Shown: positions 12,301-24,317 of the stretch, in pieces | Layout: the number at the start of each line of letters is the position of its first letter | How positions within the stretch are numbered: position 1 is the stretch's first letter | Assembly: GCA_029378245.1 (NCBI GenBank) | Contig: JARKIF010000110.1 | Location: 47,196-111,195 of the forward strand | Length of the DNA stretch: 64,000 bases | Reading direction: 5' to 3' | DNA from: Roridomyces roridus | Taxonomy: Eukaryota > Basidiomycota > Agaricomycetes > Agaricales > Mycenaceae | The notes under the pieces: model-generated | What the model was told of the DNA's origin: nothing | The model's database searches: none | The model's input: only the letters and a program-made list of their open reading frames with translations | Program-made: the position numbers and the translations under genes

Positions 12301-13675
12301 GGAATCTGGCCCGTGGAAGCAGCAGAGACGTAGAGCAGATTCCGGACCGTCAACACGACGTTCGAGACCAGCTCGTCCATCTGCAGGTCTTCTCCCGGTG
12401 CGCGACGTCCCATGGCTGCCGATTGTACATTGGCCACCACCGCTTGGATAGCGCCTTGCGTAAGGGCGGACATGTCGGTGATGAGTTCTGCGGGAGCAGG
12501 CGCAATTGCCTGCTGCAGTGATTGCGCTATTCGCTCGGCTGTCGTCAACTCCATTTTGACATCAACTTGGAACGGCGGAGACCGATGGCCATTCTGTCGC
12601 GGGGGGTCTGGATCTGATGGTTGGATATCCGAGCTATCAGAGTAGATGCTCAGGCGGGAGACTTTTGGTGGACTGCGAGAAGTGGGAGGAAGAGGCCGGA
12701 TGGTCGGGTTTGTATTAGTCGCAGGGGCTCGATCTCGAGAGTAAGTAGGTTCGGGACGCGTCCACTGGACGGTTCCGTCGGATTTGTTGTAATAATAATA
12801 CGACATGCCGTCGTCTGCGAGTTTCTTGACCCATGGTTCAGGGGTGCTGGTCCGCCGAGGCAAGCCAAAGCCAGCCGGGGAGCTCATATCTCGCGGACCC
12901 TGTGGTAGGGAGTTGCCGTAACCTAGACCAGAGCTGGTGCCGGAGCGCGAGCTCGACTGAGAGGTGAGGCCAGCGAGGTCACTGTCCGAAGTGTCCTCGT
13001 CGGCTTCGTGGGGTAGATCGCGTGCCCGTTCGCCAGTTTTGGTGTTCACATAGTATATCTATGTGGATATTAGTCGACAGGAGGAGACAGAAACCTTGAG
13101 AAACGCACCTGGCCATTGGATGTTACTTCAGGCATCCAAAAGTCGTTGGACTCGCTCAGACTTGGATTGGATAACTCCTCCATTCCACCCGCGTCCATCC
13201 CGACGACTTCCGAGTCAAGCCAGTCCTCGTTCTCGGTCTGCGATCCTCGCATCATTGCGTGGGACATATCGAGCACAGAGCTGGTATCTGCAGCGGCGGC
13301 GGCCTGGGTTTGTCGGTCGAGATTGGATATTTCGGAGCCAGAGAAGGCAAGTTCGGCCTCCTCGTCGGAAATGACGGTGACATAGTTGGACGGAAACCAC
13401 CCGCGCTCCTCCCCCAGCAGCCCGTCCCACCACCCCGATGGCTGCTGCGTCAACACCTCTATAATATCGTTCTGGCGAAAGGAGAGAGCGGAGGCGTCCT
13501 GAGCCTCATAGTCGTAGAGCGCGCGACAGAACAGAGTGGTGAATTGTTCGTCGAGCAGGTCGGGTTCCTGCTGCTGCTGAGACTGAAGTTGTGCGGAATT
13601 AAGTAGAGTAGTGGCCCGGCTGGACGAAGGAATGAAGGCATGCTGCTGATACCTGGGCGCCGCAACAGCAGCCAT
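9383..13675 (-). CDS. Cdc25-type Ras guanine nucleotide exchange factor (SH3, WW, RasGEF-N, RasGEF)
   Basis: A long multi-exon gene encoding roughly 1,300 residues. In order: an SH3 domain (FCRALYDYEAQDASALSF through GWFPSNYVTVI), a WW domain (EPWVKKLADDGMSYYYYN...WTRP), a long serine-rich middle region, a RasGEF N-terminal domain (GTVPALVERLTAHEQGDPSF...FLMTFKSF), and the catalytic domain (LDIEPLELARQLTMMESQLY, then MNNFSTMSAITAGLNTPPIR and NDIKRWQGPYNF). It should load GTP onto Ras upstream of cAMP and MAP-kinase signalling. I started at MAAVAAPRY (13675) because the next upstream ATG adds cysteine-rich sequence unlike the family. Confidence 0.88.
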
Positions 13676-13769
13676 GGAATAGTCGCAAGGGCAGAACGGG
13701 GAAAGGAGGAATGAGGGGTGATTCTGGCAGGCAACGCTTACATCATTCGTCAAATATTGCTACTACCTA

Positions 13770-16700
13770 CTACCGCTTCAAAGTCCTCTGCTTTTCCGCA
13801 AACTCGACGATCTTCCTGTCCACAAACAACCCTTTACGTTCTCGGACAGTGTCCATGTAGCCCTTCGCAATGTTGGACCTGTCCGCCTTTTCCCCGAGAT
13901 CCTCCAACTCTTCTTCCGTCGTCGGCACCCAAAATGGATCCTGATCGAGCAACTCGTACCTAGCTCGCCCTATCAGCAACTCACGCCGTATAGTGCTATG
14001 CACGCACCCGCTGAATATAAGCTGCGGACTCGCCGCTCCAGACGTTCGCTTCCGGATATCTGCGCGGGAATCAGCAACGGGCCTGGATCAACAAATCAAC
14101 CACTCGCCATCCGCAAAACCAAAGCTTTCGACAACCGGCAGCATGGCCGACACATTGAAGAAAGATGTCCCTTCCTTCATCTCCTCCGCTACGATGCGTC
14201 CACGCCGCCGCGCGACAACTCCATACACCTTGCCCAGCACCTCGGCTGTGGAAATGATTAGGATGCCACGGCAATTGAAATGTGCCAAACTTACTCGAGG
14301 CCTGGATGTCGCAGGTATACATCGCAAGCATCAGCCGCGGAGACCAATCCAGTAGGCCGTTTCTACAGGCATCGCGAACAGCTGATATAACTGAACCTGT
14401 TACTTGGGCCATTCGATTCTGCTCTGCTCAATCACAAGCTCATCAGCGGGCCCCGCGACGACCCTTTTAGCACGCACCTATTTCCTTTGCAAGACTCTCC
14501 CTGTTGATTTCGACGCTTTCGACGAAATAGGCCATGCCCTCCACCGGCTCCGCACACAGCGGTCCCTGGAACGTCGCAAGTTGGAACCCGTTCTCGATGT
14601 GACTGTCAAATTCAGAATCATTGTTTTCCGAGTCTTCCACCGTTTTGCTTTTCTCTAATCGACGTTTCAATCTGAATATGACCATGTCAGGGCTATCGTT
14701 CGGGAATATGATAGGGACACTTGCGATGAGTGTCCAGAATTAGACTTCCTCGCATCTATGAGGATACAACCCCCAGCATTTTGAGGGCCAAAGGCCATGA
14801 TACATTCTGCGGCGTCGACCCACTCGCCGCCCGCTTCTTGGCATTTGTCGCGCAAAGCGTCCCAAAATTCTTCCGGCTTGACATTGGGCTTTCTGACGAT
14901 GGTACCGTCGATATTGGACTCTCCAATATCGCCGTCTTCATCCACGCTCGCATCGCCGCCATGTTGAAGATTCTTCAACAACGCCAGATTCTGAAGGATA
15001 AAATCAAGGATGATAGAAGGCAGCGGGGAAGCCCGAATGGTGAAAGCGACGATGTTTTGGGAGCTGGCTGCGTGGACAGTGCCTCGCGTAGCGTTAGGCG
15101 TCTTTGGAGGTGCCATATCTGGTCGAAATGAATTGATGTTACATCTCTGGAAGCAATGATGCGAAAAATACCTATTCCCTTGACCGCCGTCTCGCGGAAG
15201 GGGACGATGGGCTTTGAAGCCTGAATCTCCACCCGCGCAAACCGCTCCCGGAGATCCTTGAGACATCTCTGGATCGGGACTCATTAGTCGGAATAATAGT
15301 GGAATTTTAAAGCTATACCAACCTCAAAGTGAAGTTCCCCAGCCGTCAAAATGACGTATTCGCCAGTCTGCTGCTGGAAAGTCTCGACGCAAGGATCTGA
15401 ATGACTGAGAAGCTTGAGCCCATTGATTAGCTTTGGCATATCGGCGGGTTTCACGGGTTCCAGAGCAACACGCAATATGGGAGGCGCCTAAATCTGGATC
15501 AGATATTTTAAACCCCGGCAACTAAAACATCTGCTCACTGTGCGGTTGACGCCACCAAGATTGATTAAACACTCTTTGAAGACCTCCGAATCCGGCGATT
15601 CGCCAATTCCTTCGGCCGATGGGGCGCAAAGCGTCGCGCTTCGCCAAACCTTCCCCTCCAACCCTTTGATCGCAAAGATATTCCCTGCCCGTACACTTTG
15701 AACAGCCACCAGCTCCCTCCCCATCATGACATACAACCCTTCGACCAGGACGGTGCAGATGAATTTGGCGTTTCGCGGGTGCGTGTGACCTAGCGCCGCG
15801 TTGTACTTGGGGAGTATGGCGAATACCGAGGTGCCATTGGAAATCGTCCCCGAGTACAGCCTAGCGAAACCTAGGTTGACCTCGACCTCTCCAGCATCCT
15901 CCACCGCCGGCTCTGCATCGGGGGTAGCGGTTTCAGGAGCAGCTGTTGTAGGAATTTCGGTCTGTACGGGGGTCGCGTTTCCCTCGGTCGCGTTTCCCTC
16001 GGCCGCAGCAGCGGCAGCCAGTCTCGCCTCCTTGGCTTCACGCGTTTTTGCGCGCATCTCCTCAGCCGTCATCGGCTTCTTTTTGTTCTCGGGCAGATCC
16101 TTGGCCGAAACCGAAAACATCTTGCTGACATACGCCGCAACGCACGCGTCTGCATCTGAGTTGGAGGCGAAGAGATCTCGTTCCAGTTTGTTCTTGGGCT
16201 CCACGGCGGCCTCGTACAGATCTGGATAGAGCATCTTCGGCAAACGAGTGGCTTGGGCTGTTGTGGGTGAAGGAACGACGTCGATGGCCGCCTGAATGAT
16301 GCATGTCGAAAGAGATAACCACTGAGAGAAGATGAGGGAGAGCAAATGACGCGTGTCTTTGGACTTGAGATCCCGCGGTGGTATTTTCAAGTTTAACGCT
16401 CCAACGATCTTGGTTATTTTTTCCGTGTTTCTGGCAATAAAATTGAGTGAAAAGAACCGACAGAAAGAAACATCACCGACGGGTTCAAGACGACGGCATC
16501 ATAGACTGCCCATATGTTCTCTAGGATGAATTGCACGAACAGAGGCTTGAGTGCCCGACCGCGAAGGTGTTTGTAACTGATCACCTTCTTGGTCTTTGGG
16601 TCAATGTAGAAATCGCCCCACAAGACCCTTCGCAAGTTTGCTTCCTTCATCCCGAGCTTGCTCGAAAACAGTTGCGCAAACTTTCCGATGCGGAATCCCC

Positions 16701-17535
16701 AGCCGTCGATGGCCGAGGCAAAGACAACGTTACCGCGCTCGGGCGCAAAGTAGATATCTTCATCGTCCTTTTCTTGAAACTCGTCCTCGACGGCGTCGGC
16801 GGCGTCTGCTTCGTCCGCATACATCTCTTTCTTCTCGGCCATCCGTCGTTCGCGTCCTTCTCTCCATCGAAGATCGTCCTCCATTCTGTCACCAGCAAAG
16901 AACTTGCCCATAACAGCGTTGACCTGCTCGATCAAACGCGCTAGATGGTGATACGCTTCCACTGGCGCCAATTGGAGTTCCGTTATGAGACGGTCGAATT
17001 TATTGATGACCAGAATGGGGCGTAACCTGTCCAGCCAGGCTTGTCGTAGAACCGCGATAGTCTGAGGCCTAGTTCGTGAAGTGCAAATTGAAAAGTAAAT
17101 GGACACACACCTGAGTACAAACGCCCTCGACAACATCCACGAGGACCAACGCGCCATCGCACAACCTCGAAGCCGTCGAGACCTCGCTGGAGAAATCCAC
17201 ATGCCCCGGCGTGTCGATCATATTCACCGCAAAGACCTTTGGACTTTTTCCTGGTCGTACATTCCAGAGATCGGCAAGATATCGAAAAGTAGATGGAAGC
17301 TACCATCTTTGTCCAGCACTTGAAAACGAAGAGAGACGGCGCTGCTCTCCATGGTAATCCCTCGTTCTTGTTCGTCTTCTCGACTATCCAAGTATCTCAT
17401 CTTGCCGGCCATTCTGGAGGATATAATGTTGTTGGCTGCGAGGAGGGCGTCCATGAGGGTGGTCTTGCCGTGGTCGACATGGCCGAGGGTGGTGATGATA
17501 CGGACGTTGGCAGCGTCTACAGTAGCGGCAGTCAT
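13770..17535 (-). CDS. EFL1: Ribosome assembly GTPase EFL1/RIA1 (elongation factor-like 1)
   Basis: A multi-exon gene encoding an EF-2-like GTPase of about 1,080 residues. The G domain has [11 protein letters not shown] (P-loop), the switch region [17 protein letters not shown], and VINKFDRL (NKxD). An acidic insertion, [20 protein letters not shown], lies in the family-specific insert of this protein rather than in true EF-2. The C-terminus ends with [19 protein letters not shown], characteristic of EFL1. With the SBDS protein, EFL1 evicts the anti-association factor Tif6/eIF6 from pre-60S subunits in the cytoplasm. The start is [20 protein letters not shown]. The RasGEF on the same strand begins 94 bp downstream. 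Confidence 0.93.
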
Positions 17536-17653
17536 GGTCTTGTTTGAGTCGCGCGTCCCGGATCCGAGCGCGTCAGAGTCCATTTCGGGCCGGGTCACGC
17601 TGATCGCGAAAGACTGGAGAGAAAAAAGTAGAATAACAGGAAGTACAAGCAAT

Positions 17654-18613
17654 CTAATCCAAGTCCATGGGCCCTTCACCCTCGGCTGGGAAACACAGCT
17701 CGCTCTCGTCGGCAGCAGCCTCATCGTCGTCCTCGTTCCAATCACTCGTCGTCTCCCAGTCATTATCAAACTCGACGTCAACGGTGGCCACCGTATCGTC
17801 GTCCTTTTCGGACGTTAGTGGGAGAAATGAAAGCAGGTTCATTTGCCCAGGCGCGTGGTGCATTACTGGCTGCACCCAGCGTCGTTCTCGTAGTCGTTTA
17901 TGGCGCTCCCGATCTTCTTCAATACGTTTGAAAACTTCGGTACGAGGGAGTGAAGAATGGGACGATTTGCGGTGTTCCACGGGCGCGGTCGAGGAAGGTT
18001 GGCTTTGAGCTGGTGGGGTCCTCTTGCCTAGCGCGGTGAGGACGTCGTCAACTGTCTGCGGATCGACAACACGTTTACTCCTCCAGCTTTCGAGTATCTG
18101 CGCAAGGACCCTCAGCGAACGAAGCGATGAAGCACTGGTCCGACGCACCTGTTTTGCGCTCGTGAGGTTTGGCAAACCCTCCCGCCCAGCGGGTACCACG
18201 CATTCGACAATCTTGCCAATATCCCGATTGACAAAGTCGACGTATTGTTTCGTGCCCGAGTCAGAACCTATCGAATTTGAATGGGATTTGACGAGAAGGC
18301 AGGTCTCGCATAGTGAGTCGAGGAAATATAGGATGTTGATGCGAGAGTTTATGGAACCCTGTTCAGTCTGAGGTTAGCAGCAGAGAGCAGAGAGGAATAG
18401 GCTACCTTCTGGCACTCCTCAACGATGCAGTCCCATAGGTCCTCGCCGCACGGTGGAAAATATTTGATAGCAAAGCCTACAACTTTTTGTATGGACTGTT
18501 GGGAACTGGATGAGCGAATTTAGGTCACGAGCAGACCAAGACGCGAGCAGCACTGACGCGTTCAGGCGTTTGAGGAGGGCGAGGAACTGTATGCGCACTT
18601 CGAAGGGGTCCAT
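17654..18613 (-). CDS. CTK3: CTD kinase subunit gamma (Ctk3)
   Basis: Three exons. The protein begins MDPFEVRIQFLALLKRLNAS, then a CID-like helical domain (QKVVGFAIKYFPPCGEDLWD and INSRINILYFLDSLCET), matching Ctk3. The C-terminal third is acidic and ends in a low-complexity tail with several short DDD/EE runs. Ctk3 is the third subunit of CTDK-I, which phosphorylates Ser2 of the RNA polymerase II C-terminal domain. It sits on the minus strand upstream of EFL1. Confidence 0.85.
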
Positions 18614-18875
18614 GAAGAGTTAGTTGATCAAGCCGTGCCGCAATCAAATCTTTGATGCGGAAGTTACGTAGGACCCGGTATAGCGGACACCCAGTACAGC
18701 GGGCGAGAAAGCTGATCGCTCTACTTTAATTTTCCTCCTCCCGCCCTCTACATCCAGCTTGACATTACTGAGCCCTGGCCACCGGTCGTTTCTTCATGTC
18801 GTCGGCGGTTCGTGCCAAGGGACCTCTTCTGTCACGCAGCACAGCATTTCTTTCTTGGTCTTAGCCGCGACGACC

Positions 18876-20486
18876 ATGACCTCCTCGATCGAAATGGACC
18901 CAATCCCACCCGTCGTCACTCCCGCATCCAGCAGTGACAGAAGCAGCGTCTCTGAAAGTGGGGATCCACTCCTCCTCGCCAGCCGCCTCCAGTCAGAAGA
19001 AACGCTCCACAACCTGCGAAACAGAAAAAAGCGCCGCAAGCAAGGCAAGGTCGTCGGTTGTAAGTTTTCTGACTAAATACTACTCCCTTGCTCAACTCGT
19101 CCATGGGGTTCGTCTCGCTTTCCAGCTTTCTATGAGAAGCAAAACAAACAAATCGAATCCCTCTTAATGACCATGGACCAGCACATCGAGACTGCTCAGG
19201 AGGAAGAGGATAATAACAGACTGGCGATAAAGATCGCCATATATGCGTCCTTGGTCGCCAATTGGTTCGGTCTTTTAAAACTCGTCAGGGTACCGCTCAC
19301 CGTCTATCATTAGCGTATTGGCAGTTCTGCAGATATACGCCGCCGTCTCCTCCCTGTCGCTCTCATTCTTCGCCACAGCCATAGATGCTGTATTCGATCC
19401 AATGGCGAATATAGTCCTACACATCGTTCATCGCAAAGCTGTCAATGCCGACCCGAGGAGATATCCTTCAGGCGGAAGTCGGTTGGAGGTTATTGGCGAT
19501 ATTATATATAGTGGAACGATGGGATCCGTCTCGGTCGTTCTCATTGCAAGTTTTTCGACCGTATTCTGCTCCCTTGCTTACACTTTGCAGGCCTTTTCGA
19601 TCCAAGAACTCGTTAGAGGTGCTGAAAGTGATCACTTCCACCTACCATCAGTCATCGTGGTTGCTATTTCTTTCGGTCCGTCTCTTCCTCCCGTCTCCCA
19701 ACTTGCCATCTCATGGTCCTCAGTCGTCAAGTTCATATTATTCCTCTACTGTTACTCCATACGTTCCAAGAACTCGCAGGTGCGAGTGCTCTGGGAAGAC
19801 CAGTAAGCACATCACCTTCGTCGCCTTCACGTCTGACCGTACTCGTCAGCCGAAACGACATCTTTATCAATGGCTTCGGCGCGTTTTTTACCCCTTGTTG
19901 CGCTCCTGTTATCTTGCGCTGACTGAGGTTTTAGGTATTTTCACGTCCGCAGCGGGCGCCAAGATCCGCTGGTGGATTGATCCAGTTGGCGCACTGATCA
20001 TTTCAGTTGCTCTCATACTCGTGTGGGGCGCCACCCTCCGTCGCCAGTTCCTTCTCCTCGCAGGCATAGCCGCGCCGGTGGAATTCCAACAACTCGTTAT
20101 ATACAAAGCCATGATGTTCGCGGACGATATCAAGCAGATTGATTCGTGCACCGTGTACCACGCCGGTCCTGTAAGTCCAAGTAACTTCTTTATCTTATAT
20201 AACTCACTGGCGGTAGGACTATGTTGTTGAGCTCGACATCGTAATGGACGCAGAGACGCCGTTGTGGAAAGCACACGACCTTTCGCAAGCGCTACAGGAT
20301 AAGATTGAGCAGCTACCAAATGTTGGCAGAGGTGCGTTTGTCTATTCGCGCTTGTGGGTCGTGCTTAGATGCCCTCTAGCATTCGTACACGTTGACCACG
20401 AAATTAGCCACAAGCCGGTATGTCCTGCCATCGTGTTTCTGGCGTCAATTGACGCGGTTTTCCAGGAGCATCGCAAGATCAAGTAA
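18876..20486 (+). CDS. Cation diffusion facilitator, probably manganese type
   Basis: Multi-exon gene for a CDF antiporter. After a serine-rich cytosolic N-terminus (MTSSIEMDPIPPVVTPASSS) come six predicted membrane segments. TM2 contains ATAIDAVFDPMANI, whose DxxxD pattern marks the Mn-CDF group. TM5 has DIFINGFG and WWIDPVGALI. The cytosolic C-terminal domain holds HAGPDYVVELDIVMD and ends FVHVDHEISHKPEHRKIK. Such proteins move Mn2+ (or Fe/Zn) into the Golgi or vacuole in exchange for protons. One intron (19879-19934) fits only a GC-AG donor. The ATG at 18876 was preferred over 18759, whose extra residues look random. Confidence 0.85.
19879..19934 (+). other. Apparent GC-AG intron in the CDF gene
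   Basis: Keeping the frame NGFG-IFTSAAGAK requires the donor GCGCGT at 19879 and the acceptor TTTTAG ending at 19934. The nearby GT gives a premature stop. A CTGACTGA branch-like sequence precedes the acceptor. The donor is weaker than the usual GCAAGT. Confidence 0.5.
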
Positions 20487-20546
20487 AGGGAATGGACCTC
20501 CTGCATTTACTTAGATACAATACACAGTACACTACTACATATACAC

Positions 20547-22081
20547 TTAAAAGTAGGACCCAGCGCCTGCGTATGTTGCGGCTTCAGCTGGCGTCCCTGC
20601 ATTCTCGTCCAAGTCTAGCTGTTCTGCTCGCCGTCTGAGATCCTCGGCTGAACCTGGGCCGAAAGCCGGCTGGGGCGGGATGTAAGCTTTGGCTGAGAGT
20701 ACTAGACGACCGGTAGGTATTCGGGCTTGTAGATCGGATTGCTTGGGAACGGGCTGAAAGTGCAGCTGCGAAAGAATCAGTGAGCTCGGCAGAGATAAAC
20801 ACAGTGGAGAGACTGACCGAATCGTTAATCTTCTTGTAGTGCTTGAGAAACACTCCAACAGTATCCAACTCTCCCGACACTCTCGCATCCTTCTTGCGTC
20901 CCCCTTTCAGCTCTTCCAGCTCCTTCTTGGCCCACACCAAAAACCCAACTGCGTCTCCGCCCCGATCAGTTCCCCCATTCTCGCCCGCATCCACACCAAG
21001 CCACTTGTGCGCCATAGCATCGTGAAAAGACGTCTCGTCGTTCAGATACCGCCGCAAATCCGCAGAAACCTCGCCATCTCCCGACGATGATGAGCCGTTC
21101 AATTTGGACTTGCCTTTCCCAGCAGGCGTCTTGGCTAGAGTCCGCGCGGACGAGTACAAGGCTGCGCATTCGAGGTGCAATTTGGATATTAGAGCAGGGG
21201 AAGGGTGTGATTTCGGGAGTGGTGGCCCAGGGGCGATGTTGCTATCGTACGCGGCTTTGGATAGCAGTTTGCGGATGGCTAGTGTCTGTGCGTCAGCGAG
21301 CGACGACCTGCGTAATAATTATTTCTGTGGCCTTCAAAAACAGAATGAACGCACTTGGCCAGGGCAGCATTAACTTCACGAGTCACATCGGGTGGTCTCG
21401 AGGCCTCGGACACACCCTCCCATTCAACGAGCACCGTCTCGTTGATGTACGAGAAGATCCCGCTCGCACGGCATAGCAGATCGGCAGCAACAGTCAGCTG
21501 CGCCTCTTTAGCCTTGCGCTCGGCGTCGGTGATGGCTCGGTCCAGTTCGAACCCGCCGAGCGAGTCCACTTTGGACCTCGCGAGGTTAGAGAGCGCAAAC
21601 GCGTAGGTTAGCAGGGAATAGGCGTAATCCGCGTGCAGCGAGGGGAGCGACAGCCGGGGCGATGTGTGGAACAAGTTGGCTGATAATGTGGTCCTCCAAC
21701 TAAAGACTTTGTGCGCCGTGTTCAGCCATTGCAGACCCACACTGTTGGTCGATACACACCTGGTTCTGACTTGAGCTCGATTTGACCGCTCGCGACGCAG
21801 ACCATTATCCCGCGAAGCCGAGGCACATATTCGTCGAGAATCTCCAGTCAAGTCAACCCAATGCACGTCTCCGTCGGCCGTCTTACCTTGACGAGCTTGA
21901 GATAGTCCTTTTCGTTGTCTTGAGTGCGTTTGCTTTCCTTGAGAACCCCGCGTAGATTAGCGCGACTCTGCGTTGCGTCGGCGATGTCGGTCGTATACAG
22001 CTTCTCGGGACTGGTGTCGGTACAAAAGTCGGAAAATGAGACGGCTCCTGTGGTTGGGAGGTCGTAGAGGAAGAGGGACAT
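20547..22081 (-). CDS. palC: pH-response regulator PalC (BRO1 domain)
   Basis: Four or more exons encode a BRO1-domain protein of about 460 residues. The start MSLFLYDLPTTGAVSFSDF matches the PalC N-terminus. Downstream blocks include FSWRTTLSANLFHTSP, ADYAYSLLTYAFALSNLA, AADLLCRASGIFSYI and a C-terminal FLKHYKKINDS. The tail is short, ending in AATYAGAGSYF. PalC acts at the plasma membrane in the alkaline-pH signalling route, linking PalH/PalI sensing to ESCRT-III and to processing of the PacC/Rim101 transcription factor. Confidence 0.82.
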
Positions 22082-22153
22082 GGTGAGAGCCGGTCTCAGA
22101 GCACAGCGAAAAGCGCGTAGTCATAATCAAGCACTAATTTACATAAATCCTAT

Positions 22154-23370
22154 TCATTCAATCTCTGGAATCTTCAACTGCGCCGCCCTTGCTATTTGCA
22201 AGGTCTTTTCAGCCTGCAATATCATTGGCATATCAATCATCTCGCCCTCAAGGCCTGCTGCTCCCCGATTAAGCGCATGCGATTGTCCCATCTTGTGTAC
22301 GATTTTGGCGGCGCGCTCAATTTCTGCCAATGACGTTAAAGGTGAAGGTAGAGAGGCGGTTTGCAAACCTTGTTCGGTGGGAACAAATGCCCCCTGGATT
22401 ATATCCACTTGCGCTGGATGGATGGCTTGCTGAAGTGGATTGAGCCGGGAGCTCAGATTCAATATGAGCGCCGCACCTTTCCAGTGAATCCTAACCGCCG
22501 GCCGTCTTTACACTCCTCCTCCAGGTACTGGGTGTCTTTGTAGTTCACGCAAACCTATAGCTTCGTTGGTGGTCAATTACCGACAGCCGCATAAGAAACT
22601 CACCATATCAATGGCCTCCAGTCCAAAAGTCTTGGCCGCGATGACAATTTGTGACCGCGTATACAACAGTTCCAGCCTTGAAGGTGATCTCAATATTGAG
22701 GTATCAGCGCAATCTTGAGGCCGAGTTAATACAAAGGACGAGGAGCAATTGAGAGCATTTCACAGTCTTCGGCAGCAAATAGGATTGCATTCAAAGTCTG
22801 TTGTCCGGACTGGGACTTCCAGGCAGCAATAGAGCCAAGATTGAACATGGCTCTGGCGCTCTCAATGCTGGCGACGAGGCCTATTGAGGCTCCGCGGACG
22901 GTGTGTATCGCTTCGGAAATACGATCGAGGTCTTCTGCAGAATGGACCTTGGGGAGAACAAGACTGCCAACAGACTTCGAAGTCACCTATAGCAAAAGAC
23001 TCTCAGATAACATATAAGCCTTCCGAGCGCGATCTGTTACAATTTGAGCAATGTCGTCGAGGAAGAAGGGTGTCGTGAGATCGTTGACACGGACTGCGAC
23101 GCGCTCTGGCGGCGGAAGATCCCGGTTCGCAAGGAAAGCCGAGAGTCGTGAGCGCGCAGCAGCCTTGTCCGTTGGGGCAGGCGGGACACTGTCCTCGAGG
23201 TCGTAGATGAGCATATCCGAGTTGGAGACCAGGGATTTATTGAGCATCTTGTCCAGTGAAGAGGGAACGTATAGGTAAGAGCGTTTGAGAGAGACCGAGG
23301 CAGACGTGCTCAGAGCGCGTGCGCTCCATCTGAGCTTGGGTAACCAGAGTTTGGAAGTGGAGAGCATCAT
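22154..23370 (-). CDS. Citrate lyase beta-like protein (CLYBL, HpcH/HpaI family), mitochondrial
   Basis: Several exons encode about 340 residues. The N-terminus (MMLSTSKLWLPKLRWSARAL) is basic and amphipathic, as in a mitochondrial presequence. The TIM-barrel lyase begins SYLYVPSSLDKMLNKSL, with DLEDSVPP, AVRVND, LPKVHSAEDLD and ASIESARAMFNLGSIA. The C-terminus has AIHPAQVDIIQGAFVP. In animals CLYBL cleaves citramalyl-CoA and is tied to itaconate and C5-dicarboxylate metabolism; the fungal substrate is inferred. The first codon is 90 bp from the divergent GST gene. Confidence 0.87.
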
Positions 23371-23460
23371 CAGAGTTTGGCATCAGAGTACCGCACCAAT
23401 CATGACGCGATCGGCAGCCCCGGCCCGCCCACACTCCTTTGGACCACTACCTCCACAGCT

Positions 23461-24293
23461 ATGCTCGACTCCGGGTCCGACTCCGGGATCTCACCTCTTC
23501 TGCTGTACGATATCCCTGGCAAAGCTCCAGGTACAGCATGGAGTCCAAATACATGGAAAATCAGGTACTATTTTCTCGTCTATTTCGTACTCCGTAGTAC
23601 AAACAATCTGCTACTTATAGATATGCTCTCAACTTCAAGGGTCTACCATTCAAGACCGTATGGACTGAGTACCCCGACATAGAGGGCCTCGAAATAACAA
23701 TCGACGCCAAACCGACCGAGCTCCGAGGCGGAAGCCCATACTACAGTCTCCCGGTCATCCAAGACCCAAACACTGGAGCAGTCATCAGCGACTCGTCCCT
23801 CATTGCCCAGTACCTCGATGAAACCTACCCAGAAACACCCAAGTTAATACCGGCTGGAACGCGGGCACTGCAGACCAGCTTCCGCGTGGCCTACAAGCCC
23901 CTTACAGAAGTAAGCGCGCAGTTGATAATACCCTCCATTCCCGACATTCTATATCCCAGGAGTCGGGAGTACTATATACGTACACGGGAAATCCGGTTTG
24001 GCAAAAAGTTATCGCAAGTGATGCCAGTGGGTGCCGCTCACGACGCTGCTTGGGCGCAGTTGAAAGCAGAAGTCAGCGGCTGGATGAACGACGATGAGCC
24101 CTTTGTTATAGGTAATGTCGTGACGTTCGCTGACTTTGTGTTGGCTGGCGAGCTGCAGTTGTTCATGAAGGGCTTTGGAGAGACGAGTCCAAAGTGGCAG
24201 GATATATTGACATGGGATGGCGGACGATGGGCGAAATTACTCGACAATTTGAAGAGATACGAGGGGCCTGAAGAAGAGCAGTATCAACCGTAG
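23461..24293 (+). CDS. Glutathione S-transferase, LigE/FuA-like fungal class (dispersed copy)
   Basis: Two exons (23461-23564 and 23621-24293) encode 258 residues. The protein begins with a short serine-rich leader, then LLYDIPGKAPGTAWSPNTWK and RYALNFKGLPFKTVW, the clearest class signature of the four copies. The cis-proline loop is LPVIQDPNTG, and the C-terminal domain ends WQDILTWDGGRWAKL. It keeps the first intron of the tandem copies but lacks their second and third introns. It converges on an F-box-like gene 24 bp away, exactly as copy 3 does at 2.9 kb. Confidence 0.9.
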
Positions 24294-24317
24294 CGCGGAC
24301 GAGCGAGTGGCGGCGAG

